NCBI RefSeq assembly: GCF_902459465.1
Contig: NC_047063.1
Location: 25,589,055-25,653,054 of the forward strand
Direction: 5' to 3'
Length of the DNA: 64,000 nucleotides
Source: Asterias rubens
Taxonomy: Eukaryota; Echinodermata; Asteroidea; Forcipulatida; Asteriidae
Numbering within the stretch: position 1 is the stretch's first letter; every line of letters begins with the position of its first letter. Below, piece by piece: positions 1 through 11,900 of this stretch. Below the pieces are notes generated by a model. The model was not told the origin of the DNA. It saw nothing but the letters and a program-made list of their open reading frames with translations, and did not search any database. A program made the position numbers and the translations under genes.

Positions 1-187
1 AATCAACCATCTAAACGCACACAACTTCATGTGACAAGGGTGTTTTTTCTTAATTCATTATTATCTCTCAAGTTCGATGACCGATTGAGCTCAAATTTTC
101 ACAGGTTTGTTATTTTATGCATATGTTGAGATACACCAACTGTGAAGGCTAGTCTTTGACATTTACCAATAGTGTCCACTGCCTTTA
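1..187 (+). repeat. Fragment of interspersed foldback-type repeat (family R1)
   Basis: This is the 3' part of a repeat that recurs at 3393-3899, 4670-5038 (opposite strand) and 38992-39292. Shared phrases are 'cacacaacttcatgtgac' and 'ttttcacaggtttgttat', and the terminus reads 'gtgtccactgcctttaaa'. Copies tend to end in TTTAAA, which fits insertion at TTAA. The window start truncates this copy. Confidence 0.8.
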
Positions 188-611
188 AACCCATCAATTA
201 AATAAAGCTGTCTCCCAAGGTCACAAACTTCAGAAAAGTGTCTATGTAAAATATTTCATGTGTGAAGTTTCCTCAACAGCAGCATAAAACCAGGGTGACC
301 CCCCCCCCCAAAAAAAAAAAAAACACAATGCAGGCAAAATGTAGCGCACCACAATAATTTAAAAGCAAGATAGACTCATGGCTACACTGTTTGCAAACTT
401 ACTCGATCCTCAGAAGAAAAACAATTTACCATAATTTGAAGTAGAGCTAAATTACTAAACCTTGTAATATTTATGAGCCGCCTGATTTTACGCAACTGAT
501 TATGCCACCATTTGACGTAACAATGAGATTAATTGCGTCATCCCGAAATGCGTCCCCCCCCCCTCTCACACCCAAAAGTAAAAGATTTCCACACTTGACT
601 ACTCACCTATT
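188..611. other. Intergenic stretch, no gene seen
   Basis: AT-rich sequence with a C10A14 homopolymer block near 301-325 and a second C-run near 553-562. No exon, RNA gene or recognisable repeat is visible. Confidence 0.6.
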
Positions 612-2082
612 GTGATGAAATGCTTTGAACGGGTCATCAAAGGTATTCTGCTCAACGAAACGAGAAATGCAGCGGATCCTTTTCAGTTTGCCTGTCGTGC
701 GCATTGCGGTGTGGATGATGCAATTATGACATTATTGCATAACATTTACGGGCACATTGACAATTGTAAAAGCTATGTACGGACATTATTTATTGACTTT
801 TCCTCTGCCTTTAACACAATAAGGCCACAGTCTCTTTTGTATAAATTACAGCATTTGAAAGTTAACCCACACCTTGTCCTCTGGATTAATGATTTTTTAC
901 TGCAGCGACCACAAAAGGTCAGATTTTCAGGTGTTAGCTCTGATGTCGCACACTTAAGCACTGGGGTTCCACAGGGGTGTGTTATCACCTCTTTTGTTTT
1001 CATTGTTCACAAGTGACTTTAATGTCTAAAGTAGTTCTTGTGTTGTGATTAAATATGCAGATGACACAGCCTTGACTGGATTAATTTCTAGCAATTATGA
1101 ATCGGAGTATAGGACAGGAGTTAATCAGTTTGTTGATTGGTGCGAAAGAAATAACTTAGTTCTTAACGTAAATAAAACAAAAGAAATGGTTTTTAACTTT
1201 CAAAAAAACATTCAACCTGTACAACCTGTTAAAATTAATGACATGTCTGTTGAAGTGGTAAAGGAATGCAAGTATCTGGGAACTGTAATTGATGATCAGC
1301 TGAACTGGAACTCTAACACCACGAAAATCTATAAGAAGGCTAATCAACGGTTGTACTTTGTCAGGAAGCTGAAGTATTTTAATGTTAACACCCGGATTCT
1401 TAATCTATTTTATCAGAGTACTATTTTATCCTTGTTGACTTTTTGTGCAATCACTTGGTTTAATTCACTTTCAGTTTTTAATAGGCAAAAACTAGTTCGC
1501 ATTACCAAACAAGCCAGTAGGATTATTGGTTCAGATAATGACGGTCTTCAGGAATTAGTTAAGAATAGACTTATGAGTAAGTTCCACTGTATTCTGTCCG
1601 ACAACACACATCCCCTTAACCCACTGATTGTTCACAACAAATCTGGTAGGATCCGTCAACTAAGCCTTAAGACTAACAGGTTCAAGAACTCATTTTTACC
1701 TATTGCTATCCATAATTTTAACTGTGATTTTATTAGATAACTGCAATGCATCCAGCCCTATGTACTGCCTTAATTGTTTATTATTGTTTTTATTTGATTT
1801 TCTGGCATCTCCTGTGCAATTTGGCCTCTTTTAATTTGGGGAGGGTGTCCACTAACCAATCATGCTTTAGCGTTTGACTGTTTGTTTGTTTGTTTGTTTG
1901 TTTGTTTGTTTATATAAACTTTAATGATTTTTTCTTACATTAAGGTTATTGTTTTATGTAGTATTGTGGTAATTCTTGTGCAATTTTACATTTTAATATT
2001 TTATATGTGGATTGTAAATTTCATGTATTTTTATATACTTGACGAATAAACCATTCAATTCAATTCAATTCAATTCAATTAA
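612..2082 (+). mobile_element. 5'-truncated non-LTR retrotransposon (LINE) with reverse transcriptase
   Basis: Two frames carry pieces of one reverse transcriptase. 612-1016 has the LFIDFSSAFNT motif (first catalytic Asp) and STGVPQG. After a frameshift near 1010-1050, 1045-1740 opens with YADDTAL, the catalytic motif, followed by the thumb and C-terminal region ending in a stop at 1740. No endonuclease domain is present, so the copy is truncated at the 5' end. About 300 bp of 3' sequence follow, with AATAAA at 2045-2050 and a (TTCAA)n tail. The frameshift makes it non-functional. The CR1/L2/Rex-like clade is a guess. Confidence 0.88.
2053..2080 (+). repeat. (TTCAA)n microsatellite, LINE tail
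   Basis: Five tandem copies of TTCAA sit directly after the AATAAA of the LINE, as expected for a LINE 3' tail made by target-primed reverse transcription. Confidence 0.85.
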
Positions 2083-2310
2083 GTATCGGGTAACCACTAC
2101 TGAAAGGATAGCGGCTAAACAGCGGTTTAACCAAGATTGATAACATAATAAAAATAACAACCATTATTGCAGACAAACTCGGAGAAAAAAATGTGTATTT
2201 GGGAAACCAAAAAAGCAGATGTCCACTTTGCCACTGTGTGAAAAAACGTCTAATCTGCTTTTTGGCTAGTACAAAAGTAGAAAAATTGATTTGCCGCAAA
2301 CGTTCAATCT

Positions 2311-2560
2311 GGGCCCAATTTCATGGCTCTGCTTACCGCCGAATTCTGCGCTTACGAACACGATTCCCCGCTTACGTGCAAGCGCCGAATTTTTGCGCTA
2401 GCCTTGTAAGCGTAGAATGCCTAGTGACGTGGAGTACGCACGCGCAGAAGCCAAAATTCGCCGCTAACCCGTGAAATAGGCTTGCCGTAAGCACAGAATT
2501 CCATGCTTCCGTAAGCGCCGATTCTGTGCTTACGGTAAGCAGAGCCATGAAATTGGGCCC
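2311..2560. mobile_element. Palindromic MITE upstream of ACAD9
   Basis: A 250-bp foldback element. The left end GGGCCCAATTTCATGGCTCT is the reverse complement of the right end at 2541-2560. Inside, 'gcgcttac' and 'gtaagcg' type words recur on both arms. It ends 220 bp before the ACAD9 start codon, in or next to the proximal promoter or 5' UTR. Decayed relatives lie at 47108-47362 and 47444-47650. It has no coding capacity, so it is probably non-autonomous. Confidence 0.85.
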
Positions 2561-2589
2561 CGGTTCTTGATAATTTTACCGAGACGAAG

Positions 2590-2721
2590 ATGGGACATAC
2601 GGGGTTCCGCGTGCGCCTTGACTAAAGGCTAACCACCATGGAGCTCCAGCCCGACCACGGATTCTGAAGATTTGTTCGCAGTATTTTTTTGCAAGGGCGC
2701 CCTCTTGTGCCGATTATGTAA
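2590..2721 (+). promoter_or_regulatory. Cluster of short upstream ORFs before ACAD9, including a start-stop
   Basis: Three ATG-started frames precede the ACAD9 start: 2590-2625 (11 codons plus TAA), 2638-2667 (9 codons plus TGA) and 2716-2721 (ATG TAA). The second has a strong Kozak context, ACCACCATGG. None is in the ACAD9 frame. If the mRNA starts upstream of 2590 they would reduce scanning to the main start; the transcription start is not known from sequence. Confidence 0.5.
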
Positions 2722-2779
2722 CTCCAGCCAAATTTTGAGGCAGCAGTTCGGAACTTCAGTCACACGAAAAGCAGCCATA

Positions 2780-2989
2780 ATGTTATCGCGAAATTTAGCG
2801 AGTTTTAGTCGTTTTAATCGACATTTAAATGAGAAGGTACTTCATAGGCTATCAAAGACAAATCCAACTACATGTTTCTTGAAAGATGGTGTAACAACAG
2901 GGCATAGTTCTAGTTGTTGCCACCTACACACAAGTCGACTTGCCCCGGCAGCATTCATCAAGAATCTATTTCTTGGACAATTTAACAAG
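2780..2989 (+). CDS. ACAD9: ACAD9 coding exon 1 (mitochondrial presequence)
   Basis: Residues 1-70. It begins [19 protein letters not shown], rich in Arg and Ser with one acid, as in a matrix-targeting peptide, and ends NLFLGQFNK before the donor AAG|GTTTGT (phase 0). Human ACAD9 has a similar 'ELFLGK' stretch at this point. Confidence 0.88.
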
Positions 2990-5900
2990 GTTTGTTTTCC
3001 TTCCTAATCCTTATTATTTGTATTAGTCCTAAGTCCTATCCTATGTGGGGTAAGACTAAGAGGATAGGGAAAAGTTTCCGTATGGCGCCACCACTTTTTC
3101 ATTCGCAATAAAATAATATGGAATAGAATAGTATAAGAATAATGTTTTATTGTCACTTGTACAAAAACAAATATTAATACAGTGAAATTTGTTTTGGTTT
3201 TGCGTGTCTAAAAATATTATGTTGTATACAAATTACACTAAAAATTTACCATTTACAAAAATACATGGAAATATAATATAAACAACTCTGAAAAGTATTA
3301 CAATATACAGGCGAAATACGAAAGATAAAAATAGTACGAAGAATTAAAATCAGACGGAAAGTTATCCACATTATTGGAAACTCGTCTTTACTTAAGGCAG
3401 TGGACACTTGTCTTTCACGGCCGTTTAAAACCTTACAGGGTTGAATTGCCATGTGATAAAGGCCCTCGCCTTCGGCTCGGCTCGGGCCTTTCACACGGCA
3501 ATTCAACCCTGTTCTGTTTTTAATGGCCGTGAAAGAACTAGTTGCTACCCTTTTATTCCCTTACTTGGTAATGTCAATGAGTAATGGGGAGAGGTTGATA
3601 ATATAAAACATTGTGAGAAACGGCTCCCTTTGAAGTGACGTAGTTTTCGAGAAAGCAGTAATTTTCCATGAATTTGATTTCGAGACCTCAAGTTTAGAAT
3701 TTGAGGTCTCAACATAAAGCATCTGAAAGCACACAACTTCATGTGACCAGGGTCACGGGTGGTTTTTCTTTCATTATTATCTCACAACTTCAATATGACC
3801 AATTGAGCAAATTTTCACAGGTTTGTTATTTTATGCATTATGTTGAGATACACCCAAGTGAGAAGACTTGTCTTTGACAATGTGTCCAGTGTCTTTAAAA
3901 TGAATCTTCTTCGGTGGTTTGTGAAATTGAGCCCTGCCTGGATTTAGTCTTACTCTTAGATGAGACTCAGCAGAGCTTGGCCACAAAAGTGGGGCTACAT
4001 TTTTCTTGAACGTCCATGCCATGGACGTATATTGCTGGGTGACATGCAACTGGCCTGGAATGCTGTACTTGTCTTTTAAAGTTTTTACCTTTTTGTTGAA
4101 ATATGGATTTCAATAAGTTGCGATAACGTAATCCTCCTTGAGGGTTACGTTATTGCAACTAGATTTCAATGTGACAGTCTAGGATAGAAATCCTACTATT
4201 AAAGTACTATAAAATAAGAAAATAAGAAGAATACTAGTCTCCAGCTAAGCCTAAGGTGCCAATAAAATATGCGGAAAAAGCTGAGGGAGTCCAGTCTCCA
4301 GCATACTTGCACTTTAAATACATGGTTTACGGACTAGGTTGGTTAGATAGAACTATATAAGAGGTTCGTTCCGCTAGGCCCCTACAAATATTGCCAGTAT
4401 CCTGACCTCGGACTCGATTGGTCTAGTGTAACTACTCACACCTAACCCCTAACCCTAACCCATGGCACCACACCAGATACTGGATAGTGTGAAACCTCTT
4501 TTAAATCCATAAATTAATTGACCCTCTTTATGGGGCTTCCGCCATTTACTCTGAGCATTTAGCATCCCATGGCCGATTATCAGCCGTTGTTTTATGACCA
4601 ATGTTTGGCCAATTGAGAAGGAGAACAAGAAAAATTAAGATGAGAATGTTTGTTGTCTCTACTGTGTGGTTAAAGACACTGGACACTATTGGTAATTGTC
4701 AAAAAACCAGTCTTTTCACTTGGTGTATATCATTATCAATTGATGCATAAAATAACAAACCTCTGAAAATTTGAGCTCAATTGGCCCTCGAAGTTGCGAG
4801 ATAATAATGAAAGAAAAAACACCCTTGTCACACAAAGTTGTTTGCTTTCAGATGCTTGATTTCGAGACCTCATCTCAAAATCAAATTTGTGGAAAATAAT
4901 TACTTAAACTGCGTCACTTCAGAGAGAGCTGTTTCTGGCATCGTATGGAATATCAACCTCTCCCTATTACTCATTACCAAGTAAGGTTTTGTGCAGATAA
5001 TTATTTTGAGTAATTAACAACAGTGTCCACTGCCTGTAAGTCGTGGTTTCGTGTAGTTGCGATGATTGTAACCCTCCATCCTCCCAATGGTCGAAGGATG
5101 GAGGGTTACGATCATCGTAACAGTATTCTCAACAACAACGCTACTCTGGAAATTCCAAAAACTGATCCTACATGTATGTGGGAGTATGGAAATCTTTTTG
5201 AAATTCATGATGGTAAAAATGTTTTAACAAGTATATTTCACTCAATCGTAATATTTTTATTAAATTGAATATTGTTGGACTCAATTAATTTATCTTTTAA
5301 TCTGACTTTAAAATGCAGGAAGATGTATTTCCATACCCAGAAATCTCCCTCGAGAAGTTCAATGACCTCAACCAGATGTGTGAACCAATTGAAAGATTCT
5401 TCAAGGAAGATGGTAAGTTCTGTTAGTTGGCTTGGTCACTTGAGGCAATATTTACAGGCAACTGTGGGGTAACCAACTGTATTGGATGCAGTGGGAACAT
5501 TATGGAACCACAAGATAAATGTTGCTACCAGTACTGTCTTACATACTAGCTCTCACCATGTTGTGTGAAAATGGTTAAATCTGTTAATTTCCCTGCATTA
5601 CATGGCCTTTACGCTACAAAACCTCTTAAATTCTGTAAATGTGACCGATTCAACCAAAAGACTATTACTTATACAAATGTCTTAATCCTTCATACACTGA
5701 TGTGTTTTAAGCAGTAAGCACTGTATTACCAATGTTGTGGTACCTTCTGCTAAAATAAAGGAATGGAACTGCCTCTAGCTTTGGTGCAATCTTGGTGGTC
5801 TATATGTAAGACGTGCTCTGGAATAGCATGAAGGTAGTGGGTTGGAATCTAAAAGACTATTACTTATGTCTTACTCCTTCATACACTGATGTGTGTTAAT

Positions 5901-8900
5901 GAGTAAGCACTGTATTACCAATGTTGTGGTACCTTCTGCTAAAATAAAGGAATGGAACTGCCTCTAGCTTCGGTGCAATCTTGGTGGTCTATATGTTAGA
6001 CATGCTCTGGAATAGCATGAAGGTATAGTGGGTTGGAATCTAAAAAACTATTACTTATGTCTTACTCCTTCATACACTGATGTGTGTTAAGGAGTAAGCA
6101 CTGTATTACCAATGTTGTGGTACCTTCTGCTAAAATAAAGGAAAGGAACTGCCTCTAGCTTTGGTGCAATCTTGGTGGTCTATATGTAAGACATGCTCTG
6201 GAATAGCATGAAGGTATAGTGGGTTGGAATCTAAAAAACTATTACTTATGTCTTACTCCTTCATACACTGATGTGTGTTAAGGAGTAGGCACTGTATTAC
6301 CAATGTTGTGGTACCTTCTGCTAAAATAAAAGAATGGAACTGCCTCTAGCTTCGGTGCAATCTTGTTGGTCTACATGTAAGACATGCTCTGGAATAGCAT
6401 GAAGGTAGTGGGTTGGAATCTTACCCAAGCAATATGTCTGTGGAATTTAAAGAAAGTACTGAGTATACAGTGGTTAATACACTCTGTGTATGGGTAAACC
6501 ACAAGCACCTTGTGAACCCTTATGAGGTGCTACCTTAATTGATTGATTGATTTTATTTTGTTTTATTTCAGCCACATGCAACAGCGCAAGCGCCAATATT
6601 AAACAGGCTGGATAACAACATTAAATTACATAAAATAGCATAATAAAATGATTGGTTACATAATTTTTTTCTTCTTTTTAAACCTGCCTTAAAGTCCAAA
6701 ATGATTGCAGGTTAATTATGTTCTAAGTATGTGTATTCATGATCTTTCATTTGTTGCTCTTTTCATTATAGTGGATTCCAAGAAACAAGATGAAGAAGCA
6801 AAGATTCCAGATGAAACTCTTCAAACATTGAAAGACTTGGGGCTTTTTGGAATGCAAGTTCCACAAGAATATGGTAGGAAACATAAGTGTGGCATGTTCG
6901 TAGTGGCCGAGCGATTAAGAGCACCAAACTCAAACTCTGATGTTTCAACTAACCCATTTGGGGTTCTGGTTGAAGCAGAGGAAGAACAAAACCACTGCAG
7001 AAATAAATTTGTACGTGTTTTCCGAAATGAAGGACAGCTATTTACACCCCGATTGCACCCAAGTTAAATCTAGCAAATATCTACAATCCCGGCCATATCT
7101 CGTTGGGCCCCCCTGCCCCCTTTCAATGTTGGTTCCATTTGCCGACTGTGTTCCGAATTACAGTCAACATTGAGCGGGGGCGGGGGGGGGGGGGGGGGGG
7201 GGGGGGGGCAAATGTTTTGAATGTGAATGTGAATGGGAAGTGCACAGGGAACTGTTGTATCAGGAAAGGGTGGCCCAAGCATTTTGGCCGGGATTGTCTG
7301 AGTGATTTTTTGAAATTTTTGAACATGCAAAGAACGCTTCGAAAAGATAATGAATGTCCAAACAAAGTGAATTTATATTTGTAAAAGTGATTATTTTATG
7401 GGGGTAGTGGTGTTTATTTATTTATTTTTTTTTTTGGGGGGGGGGGTGGGGGTGTGGGGTGCGGGCGGGTGAGGGACTGGCAGGGAAGGGTCGTCCATCT
7501 TGACCAAATCAGATGTTAAGACGAAAGACACATTCTAAAAAGCAACCACATGTACACTATGTCTTAAGTCAAACCTTATTGGTCATACAGAGAGTGCATT
7601 GTGTTATTAGTAAACTTGAATACCCCCTGTATGGCGTTAAGCAACTCGTACGAGCATCATTGTGTGGCGCGAAATTTTATTATCCTCTCTTTGGCGCTAA
7701 GCAAAAGATTTTACGACTGCTTTTCTCACACTGCATATTCATGCTCGCTGAAACAGACTCCTTGACATGACTTTGCTTTACTCGCTTTCACAAATAAAAC
7801 ATAACTATATTCATGGGTTACACCTAAATTAATTATGTAACTTGGCTTGCATCTTTTGTTGTTCGGTATAAAGTCCATAAAATAATATAAATGAAGACAT
7901 GTGTAACTCCCAAAATAGCCCGTCCAAAATCTGCATTGCCTTTTACTCTGAGGCGCGATGACGATCCCTGACACGAGCGCCTTGCGCCTGCGTACACAAA
8001 TAATGTACCTGTCCAATTTAGTTGGTTGCGTTCATGTCTGACGGTTCACCACACGGTTAACCATAGCATTTTGACTGCCAACTTACCGGGAAATGTCTTT
8101 TTTTTCAACACGAAAATGCCATTACAGTCCACAAACAACACACAACCTGTTGTTATTTATTCAACAACCTCATTCGTTTTTTTTACACAAACTCAAACGG
8201 TTAACCCTTTATACCAAATAGAAAAGAAAATTCATTAATTTCCTTATTTACTTTTACTACGGTGAACCGTGTAAACTTGATTCAAGCGTGCAATCGTTTC
8301 TTCCAGTCAACTTGATAGCAAATACAGTATTGCCCCAAATAGCGCCCTATTGTTACCTTGTCCCATGACAGCTAACCTATTGCGGGCGTATTTCGTGTCT
8401 CATACAGAGGAATAACAGCCACCTCAGACTTGAAATCAAGTCTATGGATGCTGAGCATCACTGTGCTTGAATTAGTAAGCGAATCCATGGTGCAATAACT
8501 AAGAGATACGCTTAACAAAGCATAGTTAAAGCTAAAATGACTCCAGGATGGTGAAAGCAGAATTTTTTTCAATCTTATTTGTATCAGCTTACTCGCCATA
8601 CAATTAATATTAATCGCTTATACCCATTCTTTCATTTTCCAAGCGCATTTTTTATACTACTATTTTACTTATTTCTTATTAATTCTGCCAACATAATACG
8701 GGCCTAATGGTGCAACCCCCCCCCCCTTCTCAAAAGACAGATAAAATACAAAAGTTGCCTGTGTGTGTACTTTTGTGTTAACACGCTGTACTCGGCAATA
8801 AATAATAATGTATGTTAATGCACAATACAGTTAGCCACCTTCCCCAACCCTACAACACATCATTACTGATTTAGACTTTTTCCCGCAACCAAACATAATT

Positions 8901-11900
8901 GACTGTCAATTCCCATCATAGTCAGACCCCCACCCCACCCCCCCACACCCACCCCAACAAAAATACTTGCTGATTTAAAATCTTTTTAAAGCCCTACTCA
9001 GTTATAAACGCATATCCAATGTCTTTTGATATTAACAGTCCTGTAAAAGCATTATCTCCTAATCAGGAAAGGGTGGCCCAAGCATTTTGGCCGGGATTGT
9101 AGTCTTGTCAAACTTACTATTTTTAAAGCTTTAGTAAAAGTTTTCTTTGGAATTTTGCCACTGTACCCTCTGTTATATTTGAAAAGGAACAACTATTTGA
9201 CATGGCTGGCGGGCTAGTGAGAAAGGGTTTTGACTCGCCCAACGCTATTTTCACTCGTATTTGGCGACTGGGCGACCGCAAATTTCGAACCCTGTAGCTT
9301 AGTTAATGTTAGCTGAAAGTCCCATGGGATTTCTTATGTCAGGGGCACCCAAGCATTCACCATTGGAATTAAATGGTCGGGTAGGGTAGGGCCATCTATA
9401 ATAATTGTAAATAACACCAAAACTGTACAAGAGCTCCAACAAAGTTAAGCTATTATCTGTACGCTTTACAATAAATCAAGGAAAACTAGACCTGATTGCA
9501 TTTGTGCACAAATGCAGAGCTGTTTGGTAAACAACATTTTCAAATTTCTCATCTGAAATTGACATTTTAATAAACAAAGCAGTTATGACCAATCCTGGCT
9601 ACTTAAAAAAATAATTTAGATTATACCATGTACAGGGAGCAATTAATGAGTTAAAGGTGCAACAAATGAAAAAAATCATAAGAAATCATGTGATGACGTC
9701 ATTATAACGTCATCACATAATTCACAAGAACTTGCCAATGTCTAACAACCTACCAAGTTTCAACATAGTCGCATTATTACTTCGGGAGTTATACGACTTC
9801 AAAAAGTGCACCTTTAAGGCCGCGTCACGTGACCCCCGATAAAGTCATTGATCTGAAACTTCACACAAATGTTGCCTGCCCGACAGTAAACGTGTGTGTA
9901 AAATTTGAAGTGATTACACTAAACTTCACCACACACATCTTCAAAAAGTCCGTTTTAAGGAGTTTTCAACCTGTCTCTAGTGGGCGCTGTTGCGTTTAGT
10001 TATGTCATCGATATTTGTTTTGAACTGCCCACCCTTGCTAGACACTATCATCGTTAAACCAACTTCATAACTTTTGCACATTTGAATTAGAGGGCACTTC
10101 CGGTTTCAACTGGAAGTAGAGGTCATATGAGGTCACGCACACAAAATAAAATGAAGACCTAATTTATCCCTACCCAATCCCGCAAACAAAAACCTGCGGT
10201 CTCGATTTGATATAGATTTTCAAACAGTTAACATAAAACACCTTTAAGATGATGTCACGTGACCAGTGATGACGTCATCATGAAATCCTTGCTTTAGGAT
10301 CATCATCATAGGACCAATACCTTTCATGACGGAGCTTGCCATTGCTTAGGATCCTCATCATAGGACCAATACCTTTCATGACGGAGCTTGCCATTGCTTA
10401 GGATCATCATCATAGGACCAATACCTTTTATGACGGAGCTTGCCATTGCTTAGGATCCTCATCATAGGACCAATACCTTTCATGACGGAGCTTGCCATTG
10501 CTTAGGATCATCATCATAGGACCAATACCTTTCATGCGGAGCTTGCCATTGATCCTCATCATAGGACCAATACCTTTCATGACGGAGCTTGCCATTGCTT
10601 AGGATCATCATCATAGGACCAATACCTTTCATGACGGAGCTTGCCATTGCTTAGGATCATCATCATAGGACCAATACCTTTTATGACGGAGCTTGCCATT
10701 GCTTAGGATCATCATCATAGGACCAATACCTTTCATGACGGAGCTTGCCATTGCTTGTGTACAGTTAAGAATGTGCATGAGGATATTACCTGTGTACAAA
10801 ATGCAACTACATACGGAATACACGCAATCGGGTGTGTGTACAAGGACACGGCATAGTATTTGTGTACAAATGATTACGCACATTGGCATGGCATTGACTG
10901 CGTGTACAAATGATTACGCACATTGGCATGGCATTGTACTTCGTGTACAAATGATTACGCACATTGGCATGGCATTGTACTTCGTGTACAAATGATTACG
11001 CACATTGGCATGGCATTGTACTTCGTGTACCAATGATTACGCACATTGGCATGGCATTGTACTTCGTGTACAAATGATTACGCACATTGGCATGGCATAT
11101 GTACTTCGTGTACAACAATGTGTGCGTGAGGCTATGGCACGCAACCTTATGGCATTGCACAAATACATAGCTGTTTCGTCAATAACTTTTCAAGTTTCTC
11201 ATTTGAGTTTTAAATTTGTTGTGTATTCAAAGCAATTTTCGTGTACAAATGATTACGCACATTGGCATTGCAATGTGTGCATGAGGCTATGGCACGCAAC
11301 CTTATGGCATTGCACAAATACATAGCTGTTTCGTCAATAACATTTCAAATTTCTCATTTGAGTTTAAATTTGTTGTGTATTCAAAGCAATTTGCCCAAAG
11401 TGGCATAAATAAAGAAATAATTTGGATTATACCATGTTCAGATAGCAATTGATGTGTTAAAGGTGTAAAAATTGAAAAAAAATCATTAAAAATCATGTGA
11501 TGACGTCATCATGATGTCATTCCACAATTCACGAGAACTTGCCAATATCTAACAATCTACATAATTTCAACATAATGGCGCCATTACTTTGAGAGTTATA
11601 CTTCAAAAAGTGCACCTTTAATACCGCGTCACGTGACTCCTGATGATGTTATTGATCTGAAACTTCACACATATGATGCCTGCCAGACAGTAAATGTCTG
11701 TGTACAATTTAAAGTGATAACAAAAAACTTTGCCACAGACATCTTCAAAGAGTCCATTTTGAAGAAATTTCAACCTGCCACTAGAGGGTGCTGTTGCAAT
11801 TTATGACGTCATCAATACTTTTTTTAAACTGCTCACCCTCGCTAGACACTTACGTCCATGGGAAAGTAACTTCATAACAGTTACCACTTTTGAGTTACAG

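Noticed and set aside
4441..4462. Telomere fusion scar
   Set aside because: Only about 22 bp of CCCTAA-like sequence; chance or a small repeat is enough to explain it.
7070..7384. Proline- or glycine-rich small proteins around the G-run
   Set aside because: Artefacts of a homopolymer run on both strands; no supporting context.
10693..11325. ORFs across the 52-bp and 41-bp arrays
   Set aside because: Repeat-derived frames with no domain, in ACAD9 intron 3.
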